The notes: generated by a model from the letters alone, not told the origin. A stretch of 64,000 nucleotides of DNA from Mercurialis annua (GCF_937616625.2 NC_065573.1:16135001-16199000); one strand, 5' to 3'; shown: positions 22,041-34,818, counted from the first letter of the stretch. Program-made: numbers and translations.

Positions 22041-23009
22041 GGATGTGGTCTGTGACATAGGAATTTGAATATCAGTACTAGATATCAGTTTAGTGGTAAG
22101 TGGATTAGCATATGGGACGTTTGTTCATTTAGATTGTCTGTCTTGAACTTATGGGTTTATGGCTCTTTAATAGTGTGTGGCGCGCCTTGCCTTCTCTTCT
22201 TTCCTAGTCGATGTGAGATTTATGGTTTTCCCGTTTTTTCTTGGTTTATTTGTATATTCCATCACACTATATTAATGTGTTTAGACACTCTATTACAACT
22301 CTCAACAATCAAGCAATTAATTATTTAATTGTGCATTAATTTTACATTAATTGCTTTCATTATGTGTTGGTGAACATTTATGGTTTCACCATTAATGTAG
22401 ATTCTTGATTAGTCTCGAGAAATCAATTCATAGTAAGTTTGAATTTAACACTAAAAAAATATTTTTTAATTAGTTTACCGTAAGATTAAATATCTTTTTA
22501 GTAAATTATAATTCAAATTTTGATTGAATAATAGACAAAAGATAGGTTTGTGATCCAAAATACTTTAAAATTTTCTCTTTTTTCTCTAAACATACTACTA
22601 CTTTTAAACACATAAATAAATTTTAACTTTCTAAACAAATTTTATGCATCCATCTCTGAGATTGCGTTTGAAACTTCAGATAATAAACACCATCATTTTT
22701 ATATGTTGTTGAGCTCATGAGTGACAAAGAAAACCTAAAAGTATTATTAAAATCGACAAGTTGTTAGTAAATTTAAGATCAAAGATCACCTGTTGGCTAG
22801 AGTTATTCACTATCATAAATGACGTTATATTTCTTTATAATTTTATATAAATTTGAATATTTTTATTTATAAGTATTCTTTAACTATTGTGATTGAAAGT
22901 TAACAAACAAACTAAAAGAAAAATTTTAACTTTAACATTTGAAATTTTGTAAATATAAAAAATTTTAAAAAAAAATAAAATAAAATTATATTTTTTAGGA
23001 CCAAAAAGA
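22041..23009. other. Intergenic AT-rich DNA, possible LTR remnant
   Basis: If the fragment at 21506-22040 is a Gypsy leader, its LTR should extend upward from about 22025, but no second copy is present to confirm it. The rest is AT-rich with no credible gene. The frame at 22065-22328 has no recognisable domain. Confidence 0.4.
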
Positions 23010-23011
23010 TA

Positions 23012-23293
23012 CTCCCTCCGTCCCAATAGAGTTGTCCACTTTGAAAAAAAAATTGTTCTAAAATTCTTATCCATTTTTAAAAAGTAACCAACTTTTACAC
23101 TTAAATTTTTTATATTATCTTTATTTAAAAATCCACTAATGAGTAAATTGAAAGTAAATTGCAAGTGGACTCCATATAAAATAGGGGTATGACAAAAAAA
23201 GTAAGAAAATATTATAAAATTTACAAATAATAATTATTTTTTTTAAACTGTGTGATAAAAGTAAAGTGAACAACTCTATTAGAATAGAGGGAG
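23012..23293. mobile_element. Stowaway (Tc1/mariner) MITE
   Basis: Terminal inverted repeats start CTCCCTCCGTCCC (left) and CTCCCTCTATTC (reverse complement of the right end). It is flanked by TA dinucleotides at 23010-23011 and 23294-23295. 282 bp, non-coding. A diverged relative lies at 59065-59342. Confidence 0.92.
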
Positions 23294-23513
23294 TATTAAT
23301 TAGTAAGCATTACGTTTTTACAAAATGCTCGTGCGGAAGAGACCAGACCTGTGATAACATGGATGGAAAGCACGAGGCATGAGCATGGTAACTAATTCCA
23401 TGCACGTGTTTAAGCTGCCATGTCACCACATCTTTAGTTGGACATGCGTTTTCCTCGTTCCTTGTGGAGGTTTTAGGATCAGTCTTGACAGCAACAAGAC
23501 AAGTGTTTATTTA

Positions 23514-24504
23514 ATAATGATAAAAAGTATAAAAAAAAATTTCCAAATTTCTGCAAAAATACAAATCAGTCTTTTTTAGGCACAAAAACCTTCATTGTTT
23601 TAAATTGAACAGAAAAACTCTTACGTTCATTACTTTAACGGACTGTCGTTAACTTGCTACTGCGACAATAGAAAAAAGGTTCAAAAATATCTAATTTTAA
23701 AATATTTACCTATTTTATATTTATATTTTTTTAATATTATTTCACTATCTTCTTCCTAATTAATTCTAATTAATTTTTTTTATTAAAATCAATTAAAAAT
23801 TTATCCACCATCACCCGGCTCTCTCAAAACAAACGACCGTCTGCACACCCGATTAATTGTTTTTCCTTTCGTATCAAAAAATAAAATAAAAAAACGACCT
23901 CTGGTCAACGGAGGTCGTTATTTTTATTATAATAACCCAAAAAGGAAAAAAATTAATCTAGTATGTTGGCGGTCGTTTTTCTGAGAGGGTCGGGTGGCGG
24001 TAGTTCAATTTTTAAATTAAAATATAAATAAGTTTTAATTAGATTTAATTTATTTAATTAGATTTAATTGGTTTAAATAGATCTAATTAATTTTTGATTT
24101 ATTTAATTAGATTTAATTGAGTATTTATTGGTTTAACTAAGTTTTGATATTATTAATTGGGTTTTGATGGTTATATTTAGTTGGTTGATTGATTTAATTA
24201 TGTTTTAATTGATTTTAATAAAAAAATTAATTAGTTTTAATTAGAAAGAAGAGGGCGACATAATGTTAAATTTTTTTATAAATATACAATTGCTAAATAT
24301 TTTAAAAATTAAGGGTAATTTTAAATTTTATTCTATTGTCACGTGAGCAAGTTAACGGCAGTCATTTAAAATTATGGACGGAAAGGTTTTTTTGTTCAAT
24401 TTAAAAGCAACGAGGTTTTTTGTGTGCAAAAACATTTAATGCCTGATCTGTGCTTTTGGAAAAAAAATTGAAATTTTTTTGTACCTTTTGCTTTTGATAA
24501 TTAT
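23514..24504. mobile_element. Long foldback element, about 990 bp
   Basis: Inverted arms of at least 200 bp. The left arm begins ATAATGATAAAAAG (about 23514) and contains GCACAAAAACC, TTAAATTGAACA and CGTTAACTTGCT; the right arm has their reverse complements (ACGTGAGCAAGTTAACGGC, TTGTTCAATTTAA, TTTTTGTGTGC) and ends CTTTTGATAATTAT. A second, inner inverted pair (CCATCACCCGGCTCTCTCA at about 23806 against TGAGAGGGTCGGGTGGCGG at about 23982) lies near the centre. No transposase. Mutator-like foldback is the best guess. Confidence 0.75.
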
Positions 24505-25390
24505 AAACTCCTACGTACTTATGCCGATGATCGCAATCCAAGTAGCTAGAGTTTCCATGGTTTATGAATCAACTATTTCGATGTGAAACATGCGGTTCGC
24601 GGTTTAAGAAGCGCTTGAACTGGTCTTGAACTGTGCTCTCTACTATTCCTGATAGGTAAAAGCTGCCGGTTCCGGTATATTGTTTTTGATTTTGGCCGGT
24701 TTGAAAATCAAAAAAAAAAAAATTTAAAATATGTAAAATTAAACTTAACATGAATGATTAATTGTACATTAAAATTAATTAAAATTAGTTAATTTACTAT
24801 AAATCTTTTCAATGAGTTATTTATATGGTAGTTAGAATTTTATATCGCAATAAGTAAAACAAAACTAATGGTTAGCAGTTAAAAATAATAAAAAAATTAA
24901 TGTATAGCTATAGTAAAAACAAATAACTAATAATTTATAATATTTAGAGTTATATATATATAGGAAGTATGAGATATTAATAAATAATTATAAATATACA
25001 TATATAATAAATAATCTAAAGTATATATTTAAAAGAATATACGGTTAAAAATCAAAACTGACGATTTTGGATTCTAAAAAATATTAAACCGGTTCGAACC
25101 AAATCTTTTTATTGTTCTAGGTCAGGTTAGACTCGGTTGAGGGTTAAACTGAGTTCGGGTTGAATTTGGTCATACCGGTTTACGGTGCAATCCAGTTTAT
25201 GGTCACCTCTACTCCTAGTGCACTATTTAGGTCTCAGTTCCTAATTTCAGCGTTGATTTAGCATATTATATCTCTAACACTAACAACTAACCTAAATTAG
25301 ATTCTATTTCTATAAAAAAAATGACGTATTACCAATAAATTAATAAATAGACTATTTGGATAAATAAAAAATTTAAAAAAAATAATTAAA
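24505..25390. other. AT-rich intergenic DNA
   Basis: Nothing coding. Stretches with repeated GGTT/AACC words at 24580-24700 and 25080-25200 look like remnants of an inverted-repeat element but no clear boundaries could be set. Confidence 0.4.
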
Positions 25391-25769
25391 TTAAGGTTTA
25401 ATATTTTAAAAAACTCTGACCTTTCATCCCTTTTTCAATCTTACTCTGACGTTGCAAATATGTCAATTTTACCCTATTTCGCATTTTTTTCATTTCAATT
25501 GTACCATAAAGTATAAAATTAACCTTTTGTTATTTGGCAAAAATTCTCTAAATTGACCCTTTTTGCATTAGATTAACTTTTTATATTAAATTGACCATTT
25601 TTAAAAAAAATTATTGAACTTTTGTCAAATAAATAAGGTAAATTTTATGCTTAGGGTACAATTGAAATGAAAAAAATGTAAATTGGGGTAAAATTGACAA
25701 TTTTTCAACGTCGGGATAGGATTGAAAAGGGGATGTAAGGTCGGGTTTTTTTAAGGCATTAAGCCTTAA
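25391..25769. mobile_element. Foldback MITE (TTAAGGCTTAAT family), copy 1
   Basis: About 379 bp. Ends TTAAGGTTTAAT and ATTAAGCCTTAA (inverted). Arms of about 120 bp carry the blocks CTGACCTTTCATCC, TTTTCAATC, CTGACGTTG and TCAATTTTACCC and their inverted counterparts. The same family recurs at 59365-59736. Confidence 0.85.
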
Positions 25770-26672
25770 ATTAATTTTAATTATCTATTCTTTAATTTTA
25801 CTCATTCCATTCCGAATTGATAAGCCACCTTCTTAATTTTGGCGTTCCAAATTTTAGATAATCTTCTATATTTGATAAACAAGTTAAAGACTGAAAGACG
25901 TATTTACTCTTGTTGAATATGTATATGTAGACACCGCTTTTTTAAAAAGAGAAAAACGATAAGAGATTTAAAAGACACTCGTCCGGACGACAAGTTAGTG
26001 ATCCTCTTGAAAGAATTTAAGGGGCTAGATACACGTATAGTGGATGATTTGAAGGGTTAAATTATATTTGACGCAAAAAACCTATAATAATTATAAGAAA
26101 TTGCAGATACAAATTCTAGAAACTTAACTAATCCAAATTTCTTAGAAGTTAATGGGTCAATTTGTCGATTTGATTGACCTGTGCACAAAAAATTAGAACG
26201 TTATGACTTTAAAGGTCATTTTTGACATTTCAGGAATTAAAAACGGCCATTTTGCCACTTTTTCCATGACACATCTGTAGACACTTACTTTTCAAACAGG
26301 TAAAAAGTGATAAAGGGTTGAAGCGTCAAATGATAATTTTTAGAGAAATTCGTCTGGCTGACGAGCTATCGATTCGGTTGTCTGAATCCAAACAGGCGGG
26401 ATTCTACCGAAGCTACTGACTCATAGTCATCTTGATGTGGTAGTGTTTTACTCGGAATCTCTTGAAAGGATAAGTGATTCAGAATAATCCCTATCTTCTC
26501 GAATTCTCAAGATTTTTTCAGTTATGAGCTTCATCTTGTTGTTCTGCGACTTCTGACTGGTTCTACCATCAGGTGTTTGTGTACCGATATTCATCACACT
26601 TTGCATTTTTGACTTTCTGTGTCTAAGTCAACTACATATCCATCAATACATACTCCAATGTTGACCTATGTT
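25770..26672. other. Intergenic DNA with two TGTAGACAC-led repeats
   Basis: TGTAGACAC begins two loosely similar segments at about 25926 and 26276; each continues with an AAAAAG(T)GATAA block and a CGTC(C/T)GG(A/C)(C/T)GACGA-like block. They may be remnants of LTR ends. No coding region. Confidence 0.4.
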
Positions 26673-26677
26673 GATGC
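26673..26677. repeat. Target site duplication of the Copia element (GATGC)
   Basis: GATGC precedes the left LTR and recurs at 33156-33160 after the right LTR, defining the insertion 26678-33155. Confidence 0.92.
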
Positions 26678-27124
26678 TGTAAGTTAATTTACATGAACCC
26701 TATGATCTTTGAACAACATGATAATCACAAATAGACAATATAAAAGAGGGATAAATGAATACCTCCTTCCATGGCGATGTGAATGCGGAAATTGTAGAAT
26801 GATCCTATAATAGAGAGTTTCGGTTTCTCTCCTCTACGTATATATCTTTTAGTTATGTGTTTGTTGATGTACTTTTGTGATGGTCCAAAGGCATTATATA
26901 TAGGTGAAGAGAGGACCAAAATTCCAATTAGGGTTTTCCCTTAAACTTTAATCTCAACCGTCCATCAAGGTAGAGTCATAATTGGAAACGATCTCCAATT
27001 TAATAACCAAATCAATTACGTATATCTTACTTCCTATAGAAAATAAGATTCCTAATTAGACCACAATACGGGAAAGGAAATAGGCTTGCGGGTCAAGTAA
27101 GGACCCTTATGTCATTTTCTTACA
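26678..27124 (-). repeat. Copia 3' LTR
   Basis: 447 bp, TGTAAGTTAATT...TTTCTTACA. About 45 differences from the copy at 32710-33155 by eye. Confidence 0.9.
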
Positions 27125-27506
27125 GTCTCCCACTTGGTCGATAGGAATATTCATTAATATTTTTCATTAGGAATCATGAGGCGCACATAAAAAGATAAAC
27201 TTGTCTTTAGTCGGTTGTCATAAGTGCCTTGATCAATTTAGTAATTAATATGAGTCATGGCGGTTACATTATTTTGCAACATGCTCCTTCCATGTACCAG
27301 GTCATTAACAACTATCATAATTAGGCCGTTATCAGGAGTTTTCATAATGGTCCCATAATGTCTTAAAAAGACAAAATCTGTTATCATAAGTCCAAAAAAT
27401 AATATGTGTACACAATGGAAAACAGAATGGAAAAGATGTAGAATTCTATTAAGAACTCAATAATAAATGTCAAATATAGGCACATAAATGGTCAGAAAAG
27501 TAATAA

Positions 27507-28584
27507 CTAGGAGCTATCTTCAAGGCCCATACTTTCAGTGTGTTTCTGAAAAGGCTTTGGAGGTAGTCCTTTCGTAAATATGTCTGCAACCATATTATTT
27601 GTGCCTAAGTGATCCATGATAAACTTTCCTATTCTAACATCTTGTTTCAGTGATAGATATTTAAGGTCCATGTGTTTGGCTCCCTTAGATATCCGATCAT
27701 GCTTGGAGAATTGGATTGCAACATTATTGTCACAGTAAATAGTCAAAGGCTTAGAGATGAAGCTCAAAGCCCCGAACTGAGAGACAAAATTTTGCAACCA
27801 TGCTCCTTGACTTGCAGCCTCAAAACATGCCACATATTCAGCTTCCATAGCAGATGTATAGAGCAACTCAGATTTCTAGCTTTTCCATGATACTGCACCT
27901 CCAAATAATAGGTACACATAGCCAAGAGTGCAGTGTCTAGAATCTAAACATCCACCAAAATCTGAATCAGAAAATTCAACCATCTATAGATGTGTTGACT
28001 TTCTATGTGTGAGCATGTAATTTATTGTTCCTTTTAAATATCTCAACACTTTCTTTGCAGCTTTCCAATGAGCGCGTCCTGGGTTACTCTGAAATCTGCC
28101 AAACATGCCAACCGCATGGCTAATGTCAGGTCTCGTGCAAACTTGTGCATACATCAAACTCCCACAAGTGAAGCATAAGGGTAACTTTCCATTTCTTTAC
28201 GTTCCAATTCATTTTGCGGACATTGATCAAGATCAAGTTTGTCTCCTTTATGCAATGGAACAACACTAGAAGAACATGTCATCATGCCAAATCTTTCTAG
28301 AACTTTATCAATATAGGCTTTCTGAGACAGTCCCAAAATTTCAAGTGATCTATCACGGAATATCTCTATTCCAATCACATAGGATGCCTCGCCCATATCT
28401 TTCATTTCAAAGTTCTCAAATAAGTAACGCTTAATCTCATGTAAAAGACCAAGATCACTATTGGCCAATAAGATGTCATCAACATACAGTACCAAAAATA
28501 TGAACTTACTCCCACTGATCTTGAGGTATATACATGGATCAACAATGTTTTCCTTAAAACCAAAAACAGTAATGGTTTCGTCAA
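27507..28584 (-). pseudogene. Copia RT C-terminal part and RNase H, broken
   Basis: The RT catalytic motif YVDD is at about 28470-28490 (LYVDDILLANSDLG), followed by MGEASYVIGIEIFRDRS. The RNase H domain follows at 27507-27866, with AMEAEYVACFEAA and the terminal MVADIFTKGLPPKPF typical of Copia. Stops and frame shifts separate the pieces (around 28580, 28154 and 27870). Confidence 0.9.
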
Positions 28585-29998
28585 ACTTTAGATACCATTG
28601 CCTCGAAGCTGTTTCAGTCCATAAAGTGATTTCTTAAGTTTGTATACCATGTCTTCCGGACCTTCGATAATGAAGCCTTCAAGTTGACGCATGTAGACTT
28701 CTTCTTGCAAGTCTCCATTAAGAAAGGCGGTTTTTACATCCATTTGATGTAACTCTAGATCATATGAGCTACTAATGCCAAGATAATTCTAAGAGAGTCT
28801 TTCCTGGACACTGGGGAAAAAGTCTCAGTATAATCAATGCCTTCTTTCTGATTAAAACCCTTGGCTACAAGTCTAGCTTTATGTCGTTCAATATTGTCAT
28901 TGCAGTCGCATTTGGTCTTGAAGACCAAATTACACCCGACTGGCTTATGTCCTGTAGGCAATTGAACAACGTCCCAGACTTCATTTTCAGCCATAGATTT
29001 TAATTCATCTTTCATGGCATCAATCCATTTATTAGAATTAACATCTTTAAGGGCTTGTTTATATGAAATCGGATCTTTAATAATCCCAATATCAGATTCT
29101 ACTTGGTAAAGCAAACAATCATCGGAAATAGCTGATCTTCTCTCACGAGTAGATCTTCTTAATGTTGGTTCCTCTGGTGCTTCAGCCATATGATCATTAT
29201 TGGCAATAATCTCATTATGGAGTTGTGGATCATTGTTTGGGTATTCCTCATTGTCAAATTGTTCGACAACTCGGAGATTCCCAACATCCTTCGAAATTGA
29301 GGGTAAAGGAATAGGTACCCTTATTTCTTGAATGACCACATCTTGCATTTTATCACTCCCACTGATTTTGCCATTTTCATAGAATCTAGCATTTCCGGTT
29401 TCAACAATTCTTGTACTATGGTTAGGACAATAAAACCTATATCCTTTGGACTTCTCAGGGTAACCAATAAAGTAACCACTGATCGTTCTGAAGTCCAATT
29501 TCTTTTTATGTGAGTTGTAAATTCGAGCCTCAGCTGGGCATCCCCAAATTTGGAGATGTTTTAAACTAGGTTTGCAGCCTTTCCACAATTCAAAAGGGGT
29601 CTTTGGAACTGCTTTGCTAGGAACCCGGTTTAAAATGTAAACAGCTGTTCGTAAAGCATCCATCCACAAAGATATTGGTAAATTGGCATGACTCATCATG
29701 GATCTAACCATTCCCATATAAGTACGATTTCGCCTTTCAGCTACACCATTCTGCCATGGAGAACCAGGCGTTGTGTATTGGACAACAATTCCAAGTTTTT
29801 GGAGAAGTTTTGCAAAAGGTCCAGGATGTTGTCCTATTTCATCATACCTTCCATAAAATTCACCACCTCTATCTGATCTTATAATTTTCATTTTTCTATC
29901 TAATTGCCTTTCAACTTCAGTTATGAACACTTGTACAGCGTCCACAGACTGAGATTTTTCATGCAATAGATAGAGATAACAATAACGTGAGGAATCGT
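28585..29998 (-). pseudogene. Copia integrase core and RT N-terminal part
   Basis: The largest surviving frame, 28755-29966 (403 codons). It has the integrase core with [10 protein letters not shown] and [13 protein letters not shown], the post-core GKxxx-type segment ([17 protein letters not shown]), an acidic linker, and the start of the RT domain ([40 protein letters not shown]). The frame ends at 28755 inside RT; decayed RT sequence continues to about 28590. Confidence 0.92.
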
Positions 29999-30065
29999 CG
30001 ATAAAGGTAATAAAATACTTCTCACCTCCAAATGTTGGAACGTCAAATGGTCCACAAATATCTAC

Positions 30066-30817
30066 ATGTATGATTTCAAGAAGCTGTGTACTTCTTGTGG
30101 CTCATTTGTTTGTATGTTTAGTTTGCTTTCCTTTAATGCAATCTACACATGCTTTATGATTGGTAAAATCAAGACTTGGAAGAATTTCATCTTTTACCAA
30201 TCGTTTTATTCTTTCACTGTAAATGTGTCCCAGCCTTTTATGCCACAAGAAATAAGAGTCGTTTTAGATGACTTATGTTTTGTTTCACCATTAGTATGCA
30301 GGGTGAGATGGGTTTCATAATTTTGCCTAGCAAGATTAAATCTATGCAATCCATCAATTAGAATTCCAGAACCAATACGACTAGAATTTAAAAATAAATT
30401 AAAACAACCATCTCCATGATTAACTTTAAAACCAGCACTATGAAGTTTACTTACTGAAACAAAATTACGAGAAATAGATGGAACATAAAGAGTTTGAAAT
30501 AAATCTAACTGAAATCCACTATCCAAAATAAGACGATAAGTGCCAATAGCTTCAACTGGCGCTTTGTCTCGGTTTCCCATAAATAAAAAGTTTTCACTTG
30601 AGCTTATGGTTTGGGTCGTAAGAAATCCCTGCATGGAATTTGAAACATGAACATTAGCACCAGAATCAATCCACCAAGCATGAGAAGTAACATAAGAAAA
30701 GTTTGATTCAAAAAAGCTTACGAAACCCATAGGGTTACCTTTCTTTTCAAACAATTCCTTTTGTTTTTTGCAATCTTTCTGAAAGTGTCCAGGTTTATTG
30801 CAAAAATTGCACTTGGT
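30066..30817 (-). pseudogene. Copia protease and pre-integrase region
   Basis: Aspartic protease motif WWIDSGANVHVSNSM near 30630-30680, flap-region sequence and LYVPSISRNFVSVSKL, then the GAG-pre-integrase segment. Immediately upstream (about 30755-30817) a CCHC zinc knuckle (CNFCNKPGHFQKDC) is separated from gag by a stop at 30818. The frame is lost near 30206. Confidence 0.88.
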
Positions 30818-31610
30818 CTATTTATTTGCCTTCTTCTTTTTTGATTGATTAGAATCATTCATTTTGGGTGGTGCTCTTTTATGGCTTGAGTTATGCCTTT
30901 TCCCAACTTTAGATCCAGCTCCTTGGACAAGATGTGCAACCTTAATACCTTGTTGGTTTAGCCTACCCTCTTCTTGAACCAATTTATTAGCCAACTTATT
31001 CACCGTCCATTTATCCTTAATGGCGTTGTAATGAATTTGGAAAGGTCCATACTTAGAAAGCAAAGAATTTAGGATAAATTGAACGAGAAAAGAATTATCC
31101 ACCATCATTTCTAAATTCTTTACCTTCGCCGCAAGGTTCGTCATCTCAATGACATGATCATGCATTGAGAGTGTGCCGTCAAACTTCATGGTTGTAAGAT
31201 CTGCCATAAATTTCCCAGCAAGGGATTTGTCTGCAGTCTTAAACTGTTCTTCTATTACTTGTGAATAATCCTTAGCATTTACCGGTTTGGGTAGGGAAGT
31301 TTTGATGTTGCTAGCAATTGTCATACGTAAAAACATAAGACTCCATCTGTTAGACTTCTCCCAAGCTTTATGGAGAGCCTTTTGTTCATCATTACTTGTT
31401 TCTGCAATGAAGAGCCAAATCCAAATCAAGTACTCCCAAGGTGAATTCAACTTTCTCTTTCCATTCTGATAAGTTGATTCCCGTGAGAAGTGGGACAGAT
31501 GAGACAGATGATGAAAAATGCGCAGGAAAAGATGCTGCAATTTGTAGAGATACATTAAATTTTAAGGCATTTAATAGACATAAGCAACACATAAAATTTG
31601 AATATATATG
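30818..31610 (-). pseudogene. Copia gag (UBN2-type), frame-shifted
   Basis: Two overlapping frames give one gag: LTGINLSEWKEKVEFTLG (about 31425-31480) in one, and the rest (SLPKPVNAKDYSQVIEEQF, GTLSMHDHVIEM, KDKWTVNKLANKLVQEE) in the other, so a frame shift lies near 31400-31420. The C-terminal basic segment ends at an in-frame stop just before the zinc knuckle. Confidence 0.85.
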
Positions 31611-32709
31611 ACAAGAAAATATAGTGCTCCTGTGGCACGTCACTAAAAATTCTACAAATAATACCATTAAAAGTCATTATATTCATCATGCATAATTAAA
31701 TAATATATTTACTCTAATTAGACATTTAAGAAATCTTTGGATTTTCTTAGTCTATATATACATTACTTCATTATTATTAATCAAAATATAATTTTTAATT
31801 ATCTGTGAACAATTAATTAATTCATATATTGATTAATAGATCATAATAATGGTAATATAATATATAATAAAAAATTCTTTAGTTGATTATGGTCACTATA
31901 ATAACCCTAACAGTAAGTAAAAAAAATAAATAAATAATGCATTATATCCTTTATAGTTTTTTTAGTTATGATAATAGTGCATTAAATGTAAAATATTTAA
32001 TTAAAACAGAATAATTAAAAAAGTATAAATTAATAATTTTCACTATTGTGCATAATGTAATTGACGGAGACTTTAAATAAACTCCAAAAATAAATTTGAA
32101 TTAAAAAAGAAATTTAAATTATTAAACTGTTTATTAAAATCATTCACCATTAATAAAGTTGGTTTGTTTAGAAACAAAATTAGTAGATTTAGAATTGTAA
32201 CCTTTTTGTTCAGCATAAAGTTATACTCCCTCCGTCCCAAATTGATAGGCACTATTCTAAATTTTTTTGTCCCAAATTATAGGCAGTCATTTATTGCTTA
32301 AATGATAAAATGGCATGGATACCCTCATTAATTATACTATATTACATTAAAAAAAGAGCAAACACCACTAAAAGGCAAAGTCAACACTGCATTAAATAAG
32401 GACAAGTGTGGTATGTTTTTATGAAATTGCTCATTTTGTATAGATTTACTAAATTTTTTAATACTTGTGTTTGTCCTAAACTATCTATCAATTTGGGACG
32501 GAGGAAGTATTTACTAACATAATAACTAGTGGCCATGAGATTGTGAAAGACATCATTAATTCGGAAACAAACCATCACGCACAACTAGAAAAATACCCAG
32601 TGAGTTATTAAATTTGCGGCAAAACAGAAAACGAATAATAATTCTTGATTTACGTCTATATAATTTAATGGACAATCAAGTGTTTGTTAACTTAAACTTT
32701 GATATCACA
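31611..32709. other. Copia leader region, AT-rich, with nested Stowaway
   Basis: Non-coding leader between the gag start and the 5' LTR, over 75 percent A+T by eye, enlarged by the Stowaway at 32226-32507. No other feature seen. Confidence 0.6.
32226..32507. mobile_element. Stowaway MITE nested in the Copia leader
   Basis: Ends CTCCCTCCGTCCCAAATTGATAG and, inverted, CTTCCTCCGTCCCAAATTGATAG; TA duplications at 32224-32225 and 32508-32509. 282 bp. Its termini differ from those of the 23012 and 59065 copies after CGTCCC, so it is a separate Stowaway subfamily. Confidence 0.92.
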
Positions 32710-33155
32710 TGTAAGTTAATTTACATGAACCCAAAGATCTTTAAACAACATAATAATCACAAATAGACAATATAAAAGAGGGATAAATAAATACCTCCTT
32801 CCATGGCGATGTGAGTGCGGAAATTATAGAATAATTACTACAATAGAGAGTTCGGTTTCTCTCCTCTGCCTATATATCTTTTAGTTATGTGTTTGTTGGC
32901 GTACTTTGTGATAGTCAAAAGACACTATATATAGGTGAAGAGAGGACCGAAATTCCAATTAGGACTTTTTCTTAAACTTTAATCTCAACCTTCCATTAAG
33001 GTAGAGTCATAATTAAAAAAGATCTCCTATTTAATAACCAAATCAATTAGGCATATTTTACTTTTTATAGAAAATAAGATTCCTAATCAGACCACAATAC
33101 GGGAAAGGAAATAGGGTTGCGGGTCAAGTAAGGACCCTTAAGTCATTTTCTTACA
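32710..33155 (-). repeat. Copia 5' LTR
   Basis: 446 bp, TG...CA ended, followed by GATGC at 33156-33160. A TATATATAG box lies on the minus strand near 32928-32936. Confidence 0.9.
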
Positions 33156-33160
33156 GATGC

Positions 33161-34599
33161 GTGACTGACGCACGTGTAAGACGCGCGTTAGACGCGCTTC
33201 TAACGCGTTTTGACAGCTGTTTGACGCGTTCTGACAGCTGTTTGACATGTTTTTTTGCTTTTTTTTGTTATTTGAGTAAGACATGTGTCTCTTATTTAGT
33301 GTTTAGGTATAAAATGTAAACTTTTTAAATTTTTAGGTGATAAATGCTAATGTAATAAATGAGTTTAGTTAGCATTTTTGTAAACTTTATTATTTTTTTT
33401 ATTCTTTTGTCATCTTCCCTATTTTTAATTAATAAAGGTCTGCACAATTTATCAAACAAACAAATTAAAGCTTAGACTTTTTTATCTTAATTTTCGAATT
33501 AAAAAATTTAATTTAGGAGTAGTTGGAAATCAATCCAGCTTAGGTTCCTTAACCTCCGGATCGATACCTATAATTTTAGTATAATTGGTTACTTTCATTC
33601 TTTTACTGAGACTCGATCAATTTGTTCCGATTGAAGCATCAAACTATAACAGTTCCATTATAAATTCAAAGATTTGAACTTGGTCCGAAAACAACAATTT
33701 CGTATGCTAAAAATTACAAATTCGGATGGCATTGCTGAAAACTTTTTCCCTGATTAAATGTCACAGTTTAGAATAGAGAATAATCATTGAGAATATGAAA
33801 AGAACGTTAACAAATGTTTTAGCCTGACATGATGTAGTTTAGAGTTTCAAATGCTAGTCGCGTGTTTACAAGGTTTGTTGAAATATTCTATTTTTTTAGT
33901 AGAGTTATAGTCCTAAGCTAAGCAGTAAAATGGAGTATAGCTTTACATATGGCTTACTATAATTAAACTGGGATTGGCTAGGTTGTGTGTCTATAAGAAA
34001 AGTTTTACGGCAAAGCCTATTACGGCCGTCGACGACGGGAATTTTACCTTCCTTATTGATTAATTGCGACCGGATTATAGGTTTTAGCGGACCATTTTTT
34101 CCCTTGGCTAAAAAGCAGTTTTCTTGTAGTGTGAATGACTGCATCTACTTAACTCGATCTTATCCGTTTTTAATAAATTTCCATGCTCTTTATCGATTGC
34201 AGAACTTGGATATAGAAACTGATATAATTTTTTTCTTCGGATACAGAGAAAATGGATGTAAGAGCAATGACCGTCGACGTTTGTTGAAGTTTTGATGCAT
34301 GAAAGACATCATATTGTTTGTGTAAATTGAAATGATTTTTTTATTTTTTTTTTAGTTTGGTTTATATGATCATCAATGGACATGTCATTTTGTTTGTTCC
34401 ATATATTTCCTTTGTGATTTCCGGAATTTTCCGACGAAAATTCACACGACTAAAAGATTTGCGGATCTTGAGATTCTCAGTGTTAAGTACCTAATCCATT
34501 TGGATAGGATTTTACTCGGACCTAGTTTGCAAAAGCAAATCCATCTTCTTTGGTGTTACTCCATTTGTGTTATTCTAAAACTTCTAGGCTATAACGACA
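33161..34599. other. Intergenic DNA with a short CG-rich tandem repeat
   Basis: 33166-33250 contains ACGCG words repeatedly, including two adjacent copies of a 21-bp unit GACGCGTT(T/C)TGACAGCTGTTT. The remainder is AT-rich. Frames at 33905-34144 and 33987-34295 overlap each other on opposite strands and resemble no family. Confidence 0.5.
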
Positions 34600-34639
34600 C
34601 AGAAATATTACGGATGTTATTGAAACAACTTCATTGACA

Positions 34640-34805
34640 TGAGCTCATTATAGCACAAGAATCTTCAGCTACTCATTTTTACCTAATTTAATTAACAATG
34701 AGCAACTGAGTATGGCAACCCAACATTATCAAGAATCCTCATTTTCTTCGGCTTCTGTTCTAACAAGTCAAGATCCTCCGCACCATACTCCGTATTAATG
34801 GTATA
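34640..34805 (-). pseudogene. PHS1: Fragment of a plastid-type glucan phosphorylase gene
   Basis: Minus-strand translation gives TINTEYGAEDLDLLEQK and MRILDNVGLP, which match the end of the exon before the L78-type insertion of PHS1-type phosphorylases. A close copy of the same exon occurs at 37475-37575 in the larger pseudogene. Only this exon and a little downstream sequence survive here. Confidence 0.75.
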
Positions 34806-34818
34806 AAATCCGAACCCC

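Larger units (their letters stand above)
26678..33155 (-). mobile_element. Decayed Ty1/Copia retrotransposon
   Basis: Complete ends: LTRs at 26678-27124 and 32710-33155, GATGC target duplication, polypurine tract (AAGTGGGAGAC on the minus strand, about 27125-27135), and a degenerate primer site (TGATATCAAAG near 32698-32708, mutated from the usual TGGTATCAGAG). The Copia order gag, protease, integrase, RT, RNase H is preserved on the minus strand but broken by stops and frame shifts. The LTRs differ at roughly 10 percent of positions, so the insertion is old. A Stowaway MITE is nested in the leader. Confidence 0.93.
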
